A stretch of 64,000 nt of DNA from Curvibacter gracilis ATCC BAA-807 (GTDB taxonomy: Bacteria; Pseudomonadota; Gammaproteobacteria; Burkholderiales; Burkholderiaceae_C), in contig NZ_JADZ01000005.1 in assembly GCF_000518645.1 (NCBI RefSeq), forward strand, positions 124,001 through 188,000, written 5' to 3'. The position numbers and the translations under genes are program-made. Below the pieces are notes generated by a model that saw only the letters and a program-made list of their open reading frames with translations, was not told where the DNA came from and made no database searches. This document shows positions 30,122 through 39,903 of this stretch, in pieces. The number at the start of each line of letters is the position of its first letter. Position 1 is the first letter of the stretch.

Positions 30122-31138
30122 ATGCCCCAGAACAAGCAGATCGTGCTCGACAACCGCCCCCAGGGCGAGGCCACCGTCGACAACTTCAAGCTCGTCGTCA
30201 CCGACACCGCCCCCCTGCAAGAAGGCCAGGTGCTGGTGCAGCACCACTACCTCAGCCTCGACCCCTACATGCGCGGCCGCATGAATGACGGCAAGAGCTA
30301 CGCCCAGCCCCAGCCCCTGGGCCAGGTGATGATCGGTGGCACCGTGGGTGAGGTGCTGGAAAGCCGCCACCCCCGCTACGCCGCAGGCGACAAGGTGGTG
30401 GGCATGGGCGGCTGGCAGCAGTACAGCGTGGTCGATGCCTCCACACCCGGCACCCTGCGCAAGGTGGACACCACCCATGTGCCGCTGTCGCACTACCTGG
30501 GCGCCGTCGGCATGCCTGGCGTGACCGCCTGGTACGGTCTGGTCAAGATCATCAACCCCAAGGCCGGCGAGACCGTGGTGGTCAGTGCCGCCACTGGCGC
30601 GGTGGGCAGCACCTACGCCGCCGTGGCCAAGGCGCGCGGCTGCCGCGTGGTGGGCATTGCCGGTGGCCCCGAGAAATGCGCCTACGCCGTGAACGAGCTG
30701 GGCTTTGACGCCTGCATTGACTACAAGACCCACCCCGATGTCAAAAGCCTGTCGCAGGCCCTCAAAGAGGCCTGCCCCAATGGCATTGACGGCTATTTTG
30801 AAAACGTGGGCGGCTACATCCTGGACGCGGTGCTGCTGCGCACCAACGCCTTCGCCCGCATCGCGGTGTGCGGGATGATTGCCGGCTACGACGGCAAGCC
30901 GCTGCCCCTGGCCAACCCGGCGCTGATCCTGATCAACCGCCTGAAGGTGGAGGGCTTCATCGTGGGCGAGCACATGGAAGTGTGGCCCGAAGCCCTGGCC
31001 GAGCTCGGCGGCCTGGTGGCCAGCGGCAAGCTGCGCCCGCGTGAAAGCGTGGCCCAGGGCATTGAATCGGCCCCCGAGGCCTTCCTGGGCCTGCTCAAGG
31101 GCAAGAATTTCGGCAAACAACTGGTCAAGCTGATCTGA
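30122..31138 (+). CDS. NADP-dependent MDR-family oxidoreductase (leukotriene B4 dehydrogenase/CurA-like)
   Basis: A 338-aa zinc-free medium-chain reductase. The N-terminal SLDPYMRGRMND and the nucleotide-binding VVVSAATGAVGSTYAAVAKARG (Gly-rich AATGAVG) with GGPEKCAYAVNELGFDACIDYK are typical of the prostaglandin/leukotriene reductase and CurA subfamily that reduces enals and enones with NADPH. The C-terminus has RLKVEGFIVGEHME. It is preceded by a good GGAG ribosome site. Confidence 0.92.
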   Translation: MPQNKQIVLDNRPQGEATVDNFKLVVTDTAPLQEGQVLVQHHYLSLDPYMRGRMNDGKSYAQPQPLGQVMIGGTVGEVLESRHPRYAAGDKVVGMGGWQQYSVVDASTPGTLRKVDTTHVPLSHYLGAVGMPGVTAWYGLVKIINPKAGETVVVSAATGAVGSTYAAVAKARGCRVVGIAGGPEKCAYAVNELGFDACIDYKTHPDVKSLSQALKEACPNGIDGYFENVGGYILDAVLLRTNAFARIAVCGMIAGYDGKPLPLANPALILINRLKVEGFIVGEHMEVWPEALAELGGLVASGKLRPRESVAQGIESAPEAFLGLLKGKNFGKQLVKLI

Positions 31139-31226
31139 GTTCGCGGGGCAGGGCGGGCCAGCCGGGCCCGATGGCCCCCCCCCTGATTCCGCCAGCCCCG
31201 CATCCCCCTCTCACACGGAGCACGCC

Positions 31227-32165
31227 ATGCACGACCTGATCCTGCACCATTACCCCACTTCGCCGTTTTCCGAGAAGATCCGCCTCATCCTGGGCTACAA
31301 GCAACTGGCCTGGAAGTCGGTGATCATCCCCTCGATCATGCCCAAGCCCGATGTGCTGGCCCTGACCGGCGGCTACCGCAAGACCCCGTTTCTGCAGATC
31401 GGTGCCGACATCTACTGCGACACGGCCCTGATCTGTGACGTGCTAGAGCACCGTCAGCCCAGCCCCACGCTGTACCCCGACCACCAAAAAGGCGTGGCCC
31501 GGGTGCTGGCCCAGTGGGCCGACACCACCTTGTTCTGGGCCGCCATGGCCTACAACCTGAGCCCCAAGGGGGCGGCGGCCATGTTTGCCGGCGCCCCCCC
31601 TGAGGTGGCCAAGGCCTTTGCCGCCGACCGGGGCGCCATGTCCACCGGCATGACCCGCTTGCGCCCGGGCGACGCCACGGCCGCCTACAAGAGCTACCTG
31701 CGCCGCCTGGCCAACATGCTCGACGACCATCCCTTCCTGCTGGGCGCCGCGCCCACGGTGGCCGACTTTGCGGCCTACCACCCGCTGTGGTTCAGCCGGG
31801 TGCGCAACCCCGTGATGGGCGACATCCTGCAGGCCACCCCGGGTGTGCTGGGCTGGATGGACCGGCTGGCCGCCCTGGGCCACGGCCGCATGGACAAGTT
31901 CGACTCGGCAGACGCCATCGCCGTGGCCGCCGCCAGCCAGCCGGCGCCCGTGGGTGATGAGCCCTTCCAGGACGAACATGGCATTGCCCTGGGCAGCCGC
32001 GTGAGCATCGCCGCCGAGACCTTTGGCACCGAAACCACCGAAGGCGAACTGGTGGCCGCCACCCGCATGCACTACACCCTGCGCCGCACGGATGAACGCG
32101 CCGGCACCGTGCATGTCCATTTCCCGCGCATCGGCTACGTGCTGCGCGCGCTCGACGCGGCCTGA
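31227..32165 (+). CDS. Glutathione S-transferase family protein with C-terminal extension
   Basis: A 312-aa GST. The thioredoxin-like N-domain is at 1-80 (LHHYPTSPFSEKIRLILGYK, with the cis-Pro region RKTPFLQIG and DTALICDVLE) and the helical C-domain at about 90-215. About 95 extra residues follow (from VGDEPFQDEHGIALGSRV), unlike the usual 200-230 aa length; these may be a small beta-domain of unknown function. The usual catalytic Tyr/Ser near the N-terminus is represented by TSPFSEK. It lies in the same-strand run with two SDRs. Confidence 0.85.
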   Translation: MHDLILHHYPTSPFSEKIRLILGYKQLAWKSVIIPSIMPKPDVLALTGGYRKTPFLQIGADIYCDTALICDVLEHRQPSPTLYPDHQKGVARVLAQWADTTLFWAAMAYNLSPKGAAAMFAGAPPEVAKAFAADRGAMSTGMTRLRPGDATAAYKSYLRRLANMLDDHPFLLGAAPTVADFAAYHPLWFSRVRNPVMGDILQATPGVLGWMDRLAALGHGRMDKFDSADAIAVAAASQPAPVGDEPFQDEHGIALGSRVSIAAETFGTETTEGELVAATRMHYTLRRTDERAGTVHVHFPRIGYVLRALDAA

Positions 32166-32199
32166 GCGCCTGGGCCCCCGTTCAATCAAGGAGACAAAA

Positions 32200-33105
32200 A
32201 TGATCAAGGATTTCAAGAACACCACCGCCGTGCTCACCGGCGCCGGCTCGGGCTTCGGCCTGGAATGCGCCCGCATCGGCGCCCGCCTGGGCATGAACCT
32301 GGTGCTGGTCGATGTGCAGCAGGATGCCCTGGACAAGGCCCAGGCCGAACTCGAAGCCGCCGGCGCCCAGGTGCTGGCCCGCCGGGTGGATGTGTCCAAG
32401 GCCGATCAGATGGAAGCCCTGGCCGCCGCGGTCAAGGAGCGCTTCGGTGCGCCGCATTTTGTCTTCAACAACGCCGGCGTCGGTGCTGGCGGTCTGGTGT
32501 GGGAGAACTCGGTCAAGGACTGGGAATGGGTGCTGGGTGTGAACGTGTGGGGCGTGATCCACGGCGTGCGCCTGTTCACCCCCATGATGCTGGAGGCCGC
32601 CGCCAAAGACCCGGCCTACCGGGGCCACATCGTCAACACCGCCAGCATGGCCGGCCTGCTGACCCCGCCCAACATGGGCATCTACAACGTCAGCAAGCAC
32701 GCCGTGGTCAGCCTGACCGAAACCCTCTACCAGGACCTGCGCCTGGTCAGCGACCAGATCAGCGCCAGCGTGCTGTGCCCCTTCTTCGTGCCCACCGGCA
32801 TCAACCAGAGCCACCGCAACCAGCCGGCCGAACTGCGTGATCAAAAGCCCACCAAGAGCCAGCTGATCGGCCAGGCCATGAGCGACAAGGCGGTGGGCTC
32901 GGGCAAGGTGACGGCCGCCCAGGTGGCCCAGAAGGTGTTCGACGCCATCAGCGCCGACCAGTTCTACATCTACAGCCACCCGCACGCCCTGGGCTCGGTG
33001 CAGACCCGGCTCGAAGATGTGGTGCAGGGCCGCAACCCCACCGACCCGTTCTCCCACAAGCCCGAACTGGGCGAGCAGCTCAAGGCGGCCTTGCGCGCCG
33101 CCTGA
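32200..33105 (+). CDS. Short-chain dehydrogenase/reductase (SDR)
   Basis: A 301-aa classical SDR beginning MIKDFKNTTAVLTGAGSGFG with an AAGGAG site upstream. Cofactor motif TGAGSGFG, NNAGVG, and the catalytic region NTASMAGLLTPPNMG with YNVSK are present. VDVQQDAL after beta-2 has an acidic residue, which favours NAD+. It is longer at the C-terminus than usual (about 250 aa). Last gene of the acyl-CoA block. Confidence 0.9.
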   Translation: MIKDFKNTTAVLTGAGSGFGLECARIGARLGMNLVLVDVQQDALDKAQAELEAAGAQVLARRVDVSKADQMEALAAAVKERFGAPHFVFNNAGVGAGGLVWENSVKDWEWVLGVNVWGVIHGVRLFTPMMLEAAAKDPAYRGHIVNTASMAGLLTPPNMGIYNVSKHAVVSLTETLYQDLRLVSDQISASVLCPFFVPTGINQSHRNQPAELRDQKPTKSQLIGQAMSDKAVGSGKVTAAQVAQKVFDAISADQFYIYSHPHALGSVQTRLEDVVQGRNPTDPFSHKPELGEQLKAALRAA

Positions 33106-33175
33106 GCCGGCTTCGCGGATCGAGCGGCGCGGAGTGGGCAAAATCGGCGCATTGCCGCTGAAAGCCGAGCCCGCC

Positions 33176-34138
33176 GTGCCCCATCCGCCCCCTACCAGTC
33201 CCCCCGCATTGGCCCGCGTCCGGCCCAGCGTCGTGCAGGCCTGGCAGATGGCGTTGCGCCCGCGCAGCCTGTGGGTGGCGCTGGCCCCCGTGTTGGTGGG
33301 GGCCGCCCTGGGGTGGCGACGCACCGGCACGCTGGACGCCTGGGCTGCGGCCGCCGCGCTGCTGGCGGCCTTGCTGATGCAAATCATCACCAACCTGCAA
33401 AACGATGTCGGCTACACCCGGCGCGGCGCGCACCAGGCGCCCGAGGCCACCGGGCTGCCCAGGGCCACCGCACTGGGCTGGATCGAGGTGCGCCACATGC
33501 AGTGGGCGGTGGCCGGCCTGGCGCTGCTGGCCACGGCCTTCGGCCTGTGGCTGGTGCTGCTCAAAGGCTGGCCCGTGCTGGCCATGGGCACGGCCTCGCT
33601 GCTGGCGGCACTGGCCTACATGGGCGGGCCCCGACCCATTGCCTACACACCTTTTGGCGAATTGACCGTGCTGGTGTTTTTCGGCCTGGTGGCCGTGCTG
33701 GGCAGTGAATGGCTGCTGACGGGCGGGTTTGACGCCCTCAGTGTGCTGGCCGCGCTCTGCATGGGTGGCCTGGCCGCCGCCGCCCTGGCCGTCAACAACC
33801 TGCGTGATGTGGCGCACGATGCGCGGGTGGGGCGCCGCACCCTGGCCGTGTGCCTGGGGGTGGCCCATGCGCGGCGCGTGCACGCGCTGTTGCTGGCCGG
33901 CCCTTTTGCCCTGTTGCTGCCCATGGCCTGGTTGGCGGGCTCATCCATGTGCCTGCTGCCGCTCCTGCTCTGGCCACGGGCACGGGAGCTGCTGCGCGGC
34001 TTGCGGCGTTGTGCGCAAGCCGATGACTACAGCGCGCTGCTGGTCGCCAGTTTCCGCTTCGAAATGCAGTTTGCCGCCTTGCTGGCCGTGGGGCTGGTGC
34101 TCGGCAGCCTGGTTCGGGGCTGGGTGCCGCAGGCCTAG
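33176..34138 (+). CDS. UbiA-superfamily prenyltransferase, MenA-like
   Basis: About 320 aa from GTG 33176 (start uncertain; the next ATG is 33248). An integral membrane protein with eight or nine hydrophobic segments. It resembles 1,4-dihydroxy-2-naphthoate prenyltransferases: opening QAWQMALRPRSLWVALAPVLVG, first Asp motif region NLQNDVGYTRR and second Asp motif NNLRDVAHDARVGRRTLAV. The first motif has Asn-Asp but a Tyr where a second Asp is usual (NDxxY). No menaquinone pathway gene is nearby, and ubiquinone is the expected quinone of this group, so the acceptor is uncertain. Confidence 0.75.
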   Translation: MPHPPPTSPPALARVRPSVVQAWQMALRPRSLWVALAPVLVGAALGWRRTGTLDAWAAAAALLAALLMQIITNLQNDVGYTRRGAHQAPEATGLPRATALGWIEVRHMQWAVAGLALLATAFGLWLVLLKGWPVLAMGTASLLAALAYMGGPRPIAYTPFGELTVLVFFGLVAVLGSEWLLTGGFDALSVLAALCMGGLAAAALAVNNLRDVAHDARVGRRTLAVCLGVAHARRVHALLLAGPFALLLPMAWLAGSSMCLLPLLLWPRARELLRGLRRCAQADDYSALLVASFRFEMQFAALLAVGLVLGSLVRGWVPQA

Positions 34139-34142
34139 GACC

Positions 34143-34655
34143 TCAACCCCGCCTGGCCTGCCACCAGGCGCGCACCTGCGTCACCACCCGTGTCTTGAAG
34201 GCGCGGGTCGTGCGCCAGGGGGCGCTGTTGCGAACATAGGCCAGCAAGCGGTCTTTCCAGGCTTTCCAGCGCGGGTACCAGCGGGCAAACCAGGCCAACT
34301 GCATCAGGGCGGGCTGGGTCAGGTGGAACAGGCGTGCCAACACGGCTGTGCCCAGCAGCTTGGCCCCCAGCAGCAGCACCAGGCCCAGGGCCGCATGCCC
34401 CTGGCTGAACAGCCACAGGGCTCCCAGCTTCACCGGCAGCAGGGCCAGGGCCGGCACGGTGAACATCAGCAGCGCGGCCCAGGGGGGCAGGGCGCGGATG
34501 CGGCGCTCCAGCCAGGCCAGCAGTGGCAGGCGGGCGATCCACCCGACCAGGGCCGACAGGGTGTCCCAACCCCATTCCTCGAACACCAGCAGCAGGGCCA
34601 GCAAGCCCAGCAGCAGGTTCTTGATGAGGCGCAGCAGTGTCTGGAACAGGTTCAT
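34143..34655 (-). CDS. Membrane protein of unknown function downstream of the antiporter
   Basis: A 170-aa protein beginning MNLFQTLLRLIKNLL at 34655, four bases after the antiporter stop. Several hydrophobic stretches occur (about 8-26, 60-80, 85-115), followed by a strongly basic, Trp-rich C-terminal tail (WYPRWKAWKDRLLAYVRN). The family is not recognised. The tight spacing suggests co-expression with the cation antiporter. Confidence 0.65.
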   Translation of the reverse strand: MNLFQTLLRLIKNLLLGLLALLLVFEEWGWDTLSALVGWIARLPLLAWLERRIRALPPWAALLMFTVPALALLPVKLGALWLFSQGHAALGLVLLLGAKLLGTAVLARLFHLTQPALMQLAWFARWYPRWKAWKDRLLAYVRNSAPWRTTRAFKTRVVTQVRAWWQARRG

Positions 34656-34659
34656 GGAC

Positions 34660-36525
34660 TCAGTTTCGGCTTGGGGTGGACACCGGCTCGGCCTTGGTGT
34701 CGCCATGGATCAGCGCTTCGGCGGCCGTGTTCAGGGCCTGGCCCTCGCGCTGCGGGGTGGTCAGCGGGGTGGGGGCCCAGCGGTTGCCGTGCAGCAGGGC
34801 CAGGGCGGCCTTGGCGTCGCCATTGAGCTGCATCTCCAGGCGCTCCGAATCGCGCCGCCGGATGTCCTCGCCCACGGCAGCGGCTTCTGAGGCTTCCACG
34901 CCCAGTTGGCGCAAGGCCTCCAGGCTGAAGGCCATGGCACTCTCAAAGGTCTCGCGCATCTGGTAGTCCACCCCATGGCGCAGCAGCTCGATGGCGTGCT
35001 GGCGGTCGAAGGCCCGGGCCAGCACCGGGGTCAGGGGGAAGCTCTGCTTGATCAACTCCACGATGCGGGTGGTGGCCGCCTTGTCGTCCACGCACACCAG
35101 CACCGCCCGGGCCGTGCCGGCGCCGCTGGCCTGCAACACATCCAGGCGGGTGCCGTCGCCGTAGTACACATTGAAGCCGAACTGGGCGGCGGCCCGGATC
35201 ATGTCGGTGTCGCGGTCGATGATGGCGATCTCGATGCGGCGGGCCAGCAGGTTCTGGCTGGCAATCTGGCCGAAGCGGCCGAAACCGATCACCAGCACGC
35301 TGGGGGCCAGCTCGGCCGCAGCGTCCACCGACTGGATGCCGCTCAGATCAGGCGGGGCAGGCAGGGCCGCCAGGGCCCGGCGCACCCCGGCCAGCAGCAG
35401 GGGGCTCAGGGCCATCGACAGGATCACCGCGGCATTCAGCACCGCATTCATCTCGGCCTCGATCAGGCCCGCATGGGCCGCCGTGGCATACAGCACAAAG
35501 GCAAACTCGCCGCCCTCGGCCATCATGGCGGCACGCAGCACCGAGTCGCGCCGGTTGCAACGGGTCAGGCGGGCCACGGTGTACACGCCCAGGCCCTTGA
35601 GCAGCATGTAGCCCACCACGCCCGCCAGCAGCTTGGGCCAGCCCTGCAGCACCAGCGGCAGGTCCAGCGACATGCCCACGCCGATGAAGAACAGGCCCAG
35701 CAGCAGGCCCCGGAAGGGCTCGATGTCGGCCTCCAGCTGGTGCCGGAAGGTCGATTCGGACAGCATCACCCCGGCGGCGAAGGCGCCCAGCGCCATCGAC
35801 AGCCCGCCCCACTGCATGGCCAGGGCCGCGCCCAACACCACCAGCAGGGCTGCGGCGGTCATCACCTCGCGGGCGCGCACCTTGCTCAACAGGCTGAACA
35901 GCGGGTTGAGCAGCCAGCGGCTGACCGCCACCAGCCCCAGGATGGCGCTGAGCGCCACCCCCATGGTGACCCAGCGCGACACGGGCTCCTGGTCGGCCGG
36001 TGCGGGCGCCAGAAAGGCCACGATGGCCAGCAGGGGCACGATGGAGAGGTCTTCCATCAGCAGGATCGACACGATGCGCTGGCCCGCCGGGCTGGAGGAC
36101 TCGCCGCGCTCGTCCAGCACCTGCATCACGATGGCGGTGCTGGAGAGCACAAAACCCATCGCCGCCACAAAGGCCACCGGCCAGCTCAGGCCCAACAGGT
36201 GGCCCAGGGTGGTGAGCAAGGTGGCACAGGTCAGCACCTGCATCAGGCCCAGGCCGAAGATCTGGCGGCGCAGCTTCCAGAGCCGGCTGGGCTGGGTGTC
36301 CAGGCCGATCACGAACAGGAACATCACCACCCCCAGCTCGGCCACATGCAGGATGGTCTGGGATTCACTGAACACCGCCAGGCCGAAGGGCCCCACGGCC
36401 AGCCCGGCCGCCAGGTAACCCAGCACCGAACCCAGCCCGAGCCGCTTGAACAGCGGCACGGCCAGCACCCCGGCGCCCAGCAGCACCACGGTTTTCAACA
36501 GATCACTGCCTTGCTCGATGGCCAT
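34660..36525 (-). CDS. CPA2 monovalent cation:proton antiporter, KefB/KefC type
   Basis: A 621-aa protein with about 12 transmembrane helices (residues 1-390), then a RCK/TrkA-N domain with the NAD-binding VLVIGFGRFGQIASQNLL and VYYGDGTRLDVLQASG. The start MAIEQGSDLL at 36525 is preferred to one four residues earlier because of an AGGAG site. The pore segment FVIGLDTQPSRLW and ALGAFAAGVMLSES fit glutathione-gated K+/H+ exchangers, which protect against electrophiles. No KefF/KefG partner is adjacent. The C-terminal 90 residues are extra and not recognised. Confidence 0.9.
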   Translation of the reverse strand: MAIEQGSDLLKTVVLLGAGVLAVPLFKRLGLGSVLGYLAAGLAVGPFGLAVFSESQTILHVAELGVVMFLFVIGLDTQPSRLWKLRRQIFGLGLMQVLTCATLLTTLGHLLGLSWPVAFVAAMGFVLSSTAIVMQVLDERGESSSPAGQRIVSILLMEDLSIVPLLAIVAFLAPAPADQEPVSRWVTMGVALSAILGLVAVSRWLLNPLFSLLSKVRAREVMTAAALLVVLGAALAMQWGGLSMALGAFAAGVMLSESTFRHQLEADIEPFRGLLLGLFFIGVGMSLDLPLVLQGWPKLLAGVVGYMLLKGLGVYTVARLTRCNRRDSVLRAAMMAEGGEFAFVLYATAAHAGLIEAEMNAVLNAAVILSMALSPLLLAGVRRALAALPAPPDLSGIQSVDAAAELAPSVLVIGFGRFGQIASQNLLARRIEIAIIDRDTDMIRAAAQFGFNVYYGDGTRLDVLQASGAGTARAVLVCVDDKAATTRIVELIKQSFPLTPVLARAFDRQHAIELLRHGVDYQMRETFESAMAFSLEALRQLGVEASEAAAVGEDIRRRDSERLEMQLNGDAKAALALLHGNRWAPTPLTTPQREGQALNTAAEALIHGDTKAEPVSTPSRN

Positions 36526-36684
36526 TGCACTCCTCATTCCATTCTGCCGGGCAGTTTAGCGGCTGCGCGATCGGCGCCCGACAGCGGCAAAGTTTCACGC
36601 TGGCCGGGCGCCACTTGCGCGGCAGGGGCAGGGCGCTGTGGCACACTCGCCGGCTTCGGATTCGACCGTGACGCTGCGAGAGAC

Positions 36685-39030
36685 ATGCAAAAGATCATTC
36701 GGCAACTGGCCGCTGAAATCAGGGTGAACGAGGCGCAGGTGCGCGCCGCTGTGGAACTGCTGGACGGGGGCGCCACCGTGCCCTTCATTGCCCGCTACCG
36801 CAAGGAAGTGACCCAGGGCCTGGACGACATCCAGCTGCGTGAGCTGGAAGCCCGCCTGGCCTACCTGCGCGAGCTGGAAGACCGCCGCGAGGCCATCCTG
36901 AAGAGCATTGCCGAGCAAGGCAAGCTGACCGACGCCCTGCGCGCCGCCATTGACGCGGCGCCCACCAAGCAGGAGCTGGAAGACCTGTACCTGCCCTACA
37001 AGCAAAAGCGCCGCACCAAGGGCCAGATCGCCCGCGAGGCCGGCATCGAACCCCTGGCCGATCTGTTGTTTGCAGACCCCACCCGGGTGCCGGCCGACGA
37101 AGCCCAGGCCTTTGTGAAGGCCGCCAAGGGCGAAGACGGCAGCGACTTCACCACCACCGGGGCCGTGCTCGACGGCGTGCGCGACATCCTGTCCGAGCGC
37201 TGGGCCGAAGACGCCGCCTTGGTGCAGAACCTGCGCGAATGGCTGTGGAACGAAGGCCTGCTGAAGAGCAGCAAGATCGAGGGCAAGGACGAGAACCACC
37301 CCGATGTGGCCAAGTTCCGCGACTATTTCGACTACGACGAGCCCATCGGCCGCGTGCCCTCGCACCGCGCGCTGGCGGTGTTCCGCGGCCGTACGCTGGA
37401 GATCCTGGAAGCCAAGCTGGTGCTGCCGGTGCCGCCCGAAGCGGGCCAACCCTCGGTGGCGGAAGGGCGCATCGCCCTGCACCTGGGCTGGAGCCATGCC
37501 GGCCGCCCCGCCGACGACCTGATCCGCAAGTGCGTGGCCTGGACCTGGCGCGTCAAGCTGAGCCTGTCCACCGAGCGTGATCTGTTCTCGCGCCTGCGCG
37601 AAGACGCTGAAAAAGTGGCCATCAAGGTGTTTGCCGACAACCTGCGCGATTTGTTGCTGGCGGCGCCCGCCGGCCCGCGCGTGGTGATGGGTCTGGACCC
37701 GGGCATCCGCACTGGCGTCAAGGTGGCCGTGGTGGACGCCACCGGCAAGCTGGTGGACACCAGCACCGTGTTCCCGCACGAGCCGCGCCGCGACTGGGAC
37801 GGCTCGCTGCACACCCTGGGCCGCCTGTGCGAGAAGCATGGCGTGAACCTGATTGCCATCGGCAACGGCACGGCCAGCCGCGAAACCGACAAGCTGGCGG
37901 CCGACCTGATCAAGCTGCTGGCCAAGATCGACCGCCACGTCGAGAAGGTGGTGGTCAGCGAGGCCGGTGCCTCGGTGTACTCGGCCAGCGAGTTCGCCTC
38001 GCAGGAGATGCCCGATGTGGACGTGAGCCTGCGCGGCGCCGCCAGCATTGCCCGCCGCCTGCAGGATCCGCTGGCCGAGCTGGTCAAGATCGACCCCAAG
38101 AGCATCGGCGTGGGCCAGTACCAGCACGATGTGAACCAGAGCGAGCTGGCCCGCACGCTGGAAGCGGTGGTGGAAGACTGCGTGAACTCGGTGGGGGTGG
38201 ACCTGAACACCGCCAGCGTGCCCTTGCTGTCGCGGGTGTCGGGCCTGAGCGCCGCAGTCGCCAAGGCCGTGGTGCGTTGGCGCGAAGCCAATGGTGCCTT
38301 TGCCAGCCGCCAGCAACTGCTGAGCGTGAGCGGCCTGGGCGCCAAGACCTTCGAGCTGAGTGCCGGTTTTCTGCGCATCCGTGGTGGTGAGAACCCGCTG
38401 GACATGACCGGCGTGCACCCCGAGACCTACCCCGTGGTGGAGCAGATCATGGCCAAGACCGGCAAGCCGGTGGCCGAGCTGATGGGCCGTGCCGACATGC
38501 TCAAGACCCTGAAGCCCGAGCTGTTCGCCAACGAGAAGTTCGGTGTCATCACGGTCAAGGACATCCTGGGCGAGCTGGAAAAGCCGGGCCGCGACCCGCG
38601 CCCCGACTTCAAGGTGGCGCGCTTCAACGAAGGCGTGGAAGACATCAAGGACCTGCGCGAAGGCATGGTGCTCGAAGGCACGGTGAGCAACGTGGCCCAG
38701 TTTGGCGCCTTCATCGACCTGGGCGTGCACCAGGACGGTCTGGTGCACGTGAGCCAGCTCAGCCACAAGTTCGTCAACGATGCGCGCGAAGTGGTGAAGA
38801 CTGGCGACATCGTCAAGGTCAAGGTGATGGAGGTGGATGTGGAGCGCAAGCGCATCGGACTGTCCATGAAGCTCGATGCCGCCCCCGCACGCCGCGATGG
38901 GCCGCGTGACAACCGCTTTGAAGGCGTCGGTCGCCAGCACCAGGGCGGCGGGCAGCGGCGTCAAAACGACGCTGCCGCCCCTTCCGCCATGGCTTCTGCG
39001 TTTGCGAAGCTGCAAAACCGCTCGCGCTGA
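36685..39030 (+). CDS. tex: RNA-binding transcription accessory protein Tex
   Basis: A 781-aa Tex protein starting MQKIIRQLAAEIRVNEAQV at 36685; the frame is open for 1.7 kb upstream but that part is antisense to the antiporter gene. Order: N-terminal HtH/helical region (1-320), YqgF/RNase H-like domain with VMGLDPGIRTGVKVAVVD (about 330), helix-hairpin-helix pair VDLNTASVPLLSRVSGLSA, and a C-terminal S1 domain (about 650-725, VLEGTVSNVAQFGAFIDLG). It binds RNA and transcription complexes. Divergent from the antiporter. Confidence 0.95.
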   Translation: MQKIIRQLAAEIRVNEAQVRAAVELLDGGATVPFIARYRKEVTQGLDDIQLRELEARLAYLRELEDRREAILKSIAEQGKLTDALRAAIDAAPTKQELEDLYLPYKQKRRTKGQIAREAGIEPLADLLFADPTRVPADEAQAFVKAAKGEDGSDFTTTGAVLDGVRDILSERWAEDAALVQNLREWLWNEGLLKSSKIEGKDENHPDVAKFRDYFDYDEPIGRVPSHRALAVFRGRTLEILEAKLVLPVPPEAGQPSVAEGRIALHLGWSHAGRPADDLIRKCVAWTWRVKLSLSTERDLFSRLREDAEKVAIKVFADNLRDLLLAAPAGPRVVMGLDPGIRTGVKVAVVDATGKLVDTSTVFPHEPRRDWDGSLHTLGRLCEKHGVNLIAIGNGTASRETDKLAADLIKLLAKIDRHVEKVVVSEAGASVYSASEFASQEMPDVDVSLRGAASIARRLQDPLAELVKIDPKSIGVGQYQHDVNQSELARTLEAVVEDCVNSVGVDLNTASVPLLSRVSGLSAAVAKAVVRWREANGAFASRQQLLSVSGLGAKTFELSAGFLRIRGGENPLDMTGVHPETYPVVEQIMAKTGKPVAELMGRADMLKTLKPELFANEKFGVITVKDILGELEKPGRDPRPDFKVARFNEGVEDIKDLREGMVLEGTVSNVAQFGAFIDLGVHQDGLVHVSQLSHKFVNDAREVVKTGDIVKVKVMEVDVERKRIGLSMKLDAAPARRDGPRDNRFEGVGRQHQGGGQRRQNDAAAPSAMASAFAKLQNRSR

Positions 39031-39066
39031 CGATAATCAGAAACAATCAGTTTCAAAATCACAAGC

Positions 39067-39891
39067 ATGGAGCTCGACGACCTTCTGGCCTCTGAAATCG
39101 CCCTGCCCAGCATTCCGCGGGTGGTGGCTTTGCTCATGCTGGAGCTGGACAAGGACGAGTCGGACCTGCGTCGCATCACGCAACTGATCAGCACCGACCC
39201 GGCCTTGACGGCGCGCCTGCTGCAATTGGCCAACTCGGCCTTCTTTCATCTGGAGCGGCGCGTCAACGGCGTGGCCGAGGCCTTGGCCGTGCTGGGCCTG
39301 AACCATGTGCGCACCCTGGTGTCGGCGGCCGCGGTTGGGGGCGCCTTCCGTGGGGTGGCGGGCATCAATCTGCAGCAGTTCTGGCGTTACAGCCTGGACA
39401 CCGCCAAGGTGTCGCGCATTCTGGCCGGCGTGGTGCGGCAGAACCCCAGCGCGGCCTTCACCTCGGGCTTGCTGCACGCGGTCGGCGAACTGGCCATGCA
39501 CATGGGCATGCCGCGTGACATGGCCTTGCTCAACCTGGAACACGGCCCGCTGGACCTCAAACGGGCCCGCAGCGAGCGCAAGCGCCTGGGCTTTTGCTAC
39601 GCCCAGGTGAGCTCAGGCTTCGCCCGCAAGTGGCAGTTTCCGGCCGCCATCGTCGATGCGCTGGAGTACCAGATTGCGCCCTTCGAGAACGAGGTCTATG
39701 AGCCTCTGGCCGGGGTCATCCACCTGGCCTCATGGCGCACCCGGGCCAAGGAAGCGGGCTTCACCGACCGGGAGTTGGCGGTGACCTTCCCCGACACCGT
39801 CGGCCTGGCGCTGGAGCTCGACATCGACATGGTGTTGCAGCAAGACCCGATCGACTGGACCACGCCCCAGGAAGTGGGTGCCTTTGTCTGA
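39067..39891 (+). CDS. HDOD-domain protein
   Basis: A 274-aa protein made almost entirely of one HDOD domain, a relative of HD phosphohydrolases that lacks the catalytic metal site. Visible blocks are IALPSIPRVVALLMLELD, ISTDPALTARLLQLANSAFF, VAEALAVLGLNHVRTLV and FTSGLLHAVGELAMHMGM. HDOD proteins act as adaptors in signalling, including c-di-GMP, motility and stress pathways. It begins 36 bp after tex and precedes the patatin by 12 bp. Confidence 0.9.
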   Translation: MELDDLLASEIALPSIPRVVALLMLELDKDESDLRRITQLISTDPALTARLLQLANSAFFHLERRVNGVAEALAVLGLNHVRTLVSAAAVGGAFRGVAGINLQQFWRYSLDTAKVSRILAGVVRQNPSAAFTSGLLHAVGELAMHMGMPRDMALLNLEHGPLDLKRARSERKRLGFCYAQVSSGFARKWQFPAAIVDALEYQIAPFENEVYEPLAGVIHLASWRTRAKEAGFTDRELAVTFPDTVGLALELDIDMVLQQDPIDWTTPQEVGAFV

Positions 39892-39903
39892 GCCACGGCC
39901 CTG

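Noticed and set aside
34906-36684. 5' extension of the tex frame by about 590 codons
   Set aside because: This part is antisense to the antiporter gene, and Tex proteins begin at the motif encoded at 36685.
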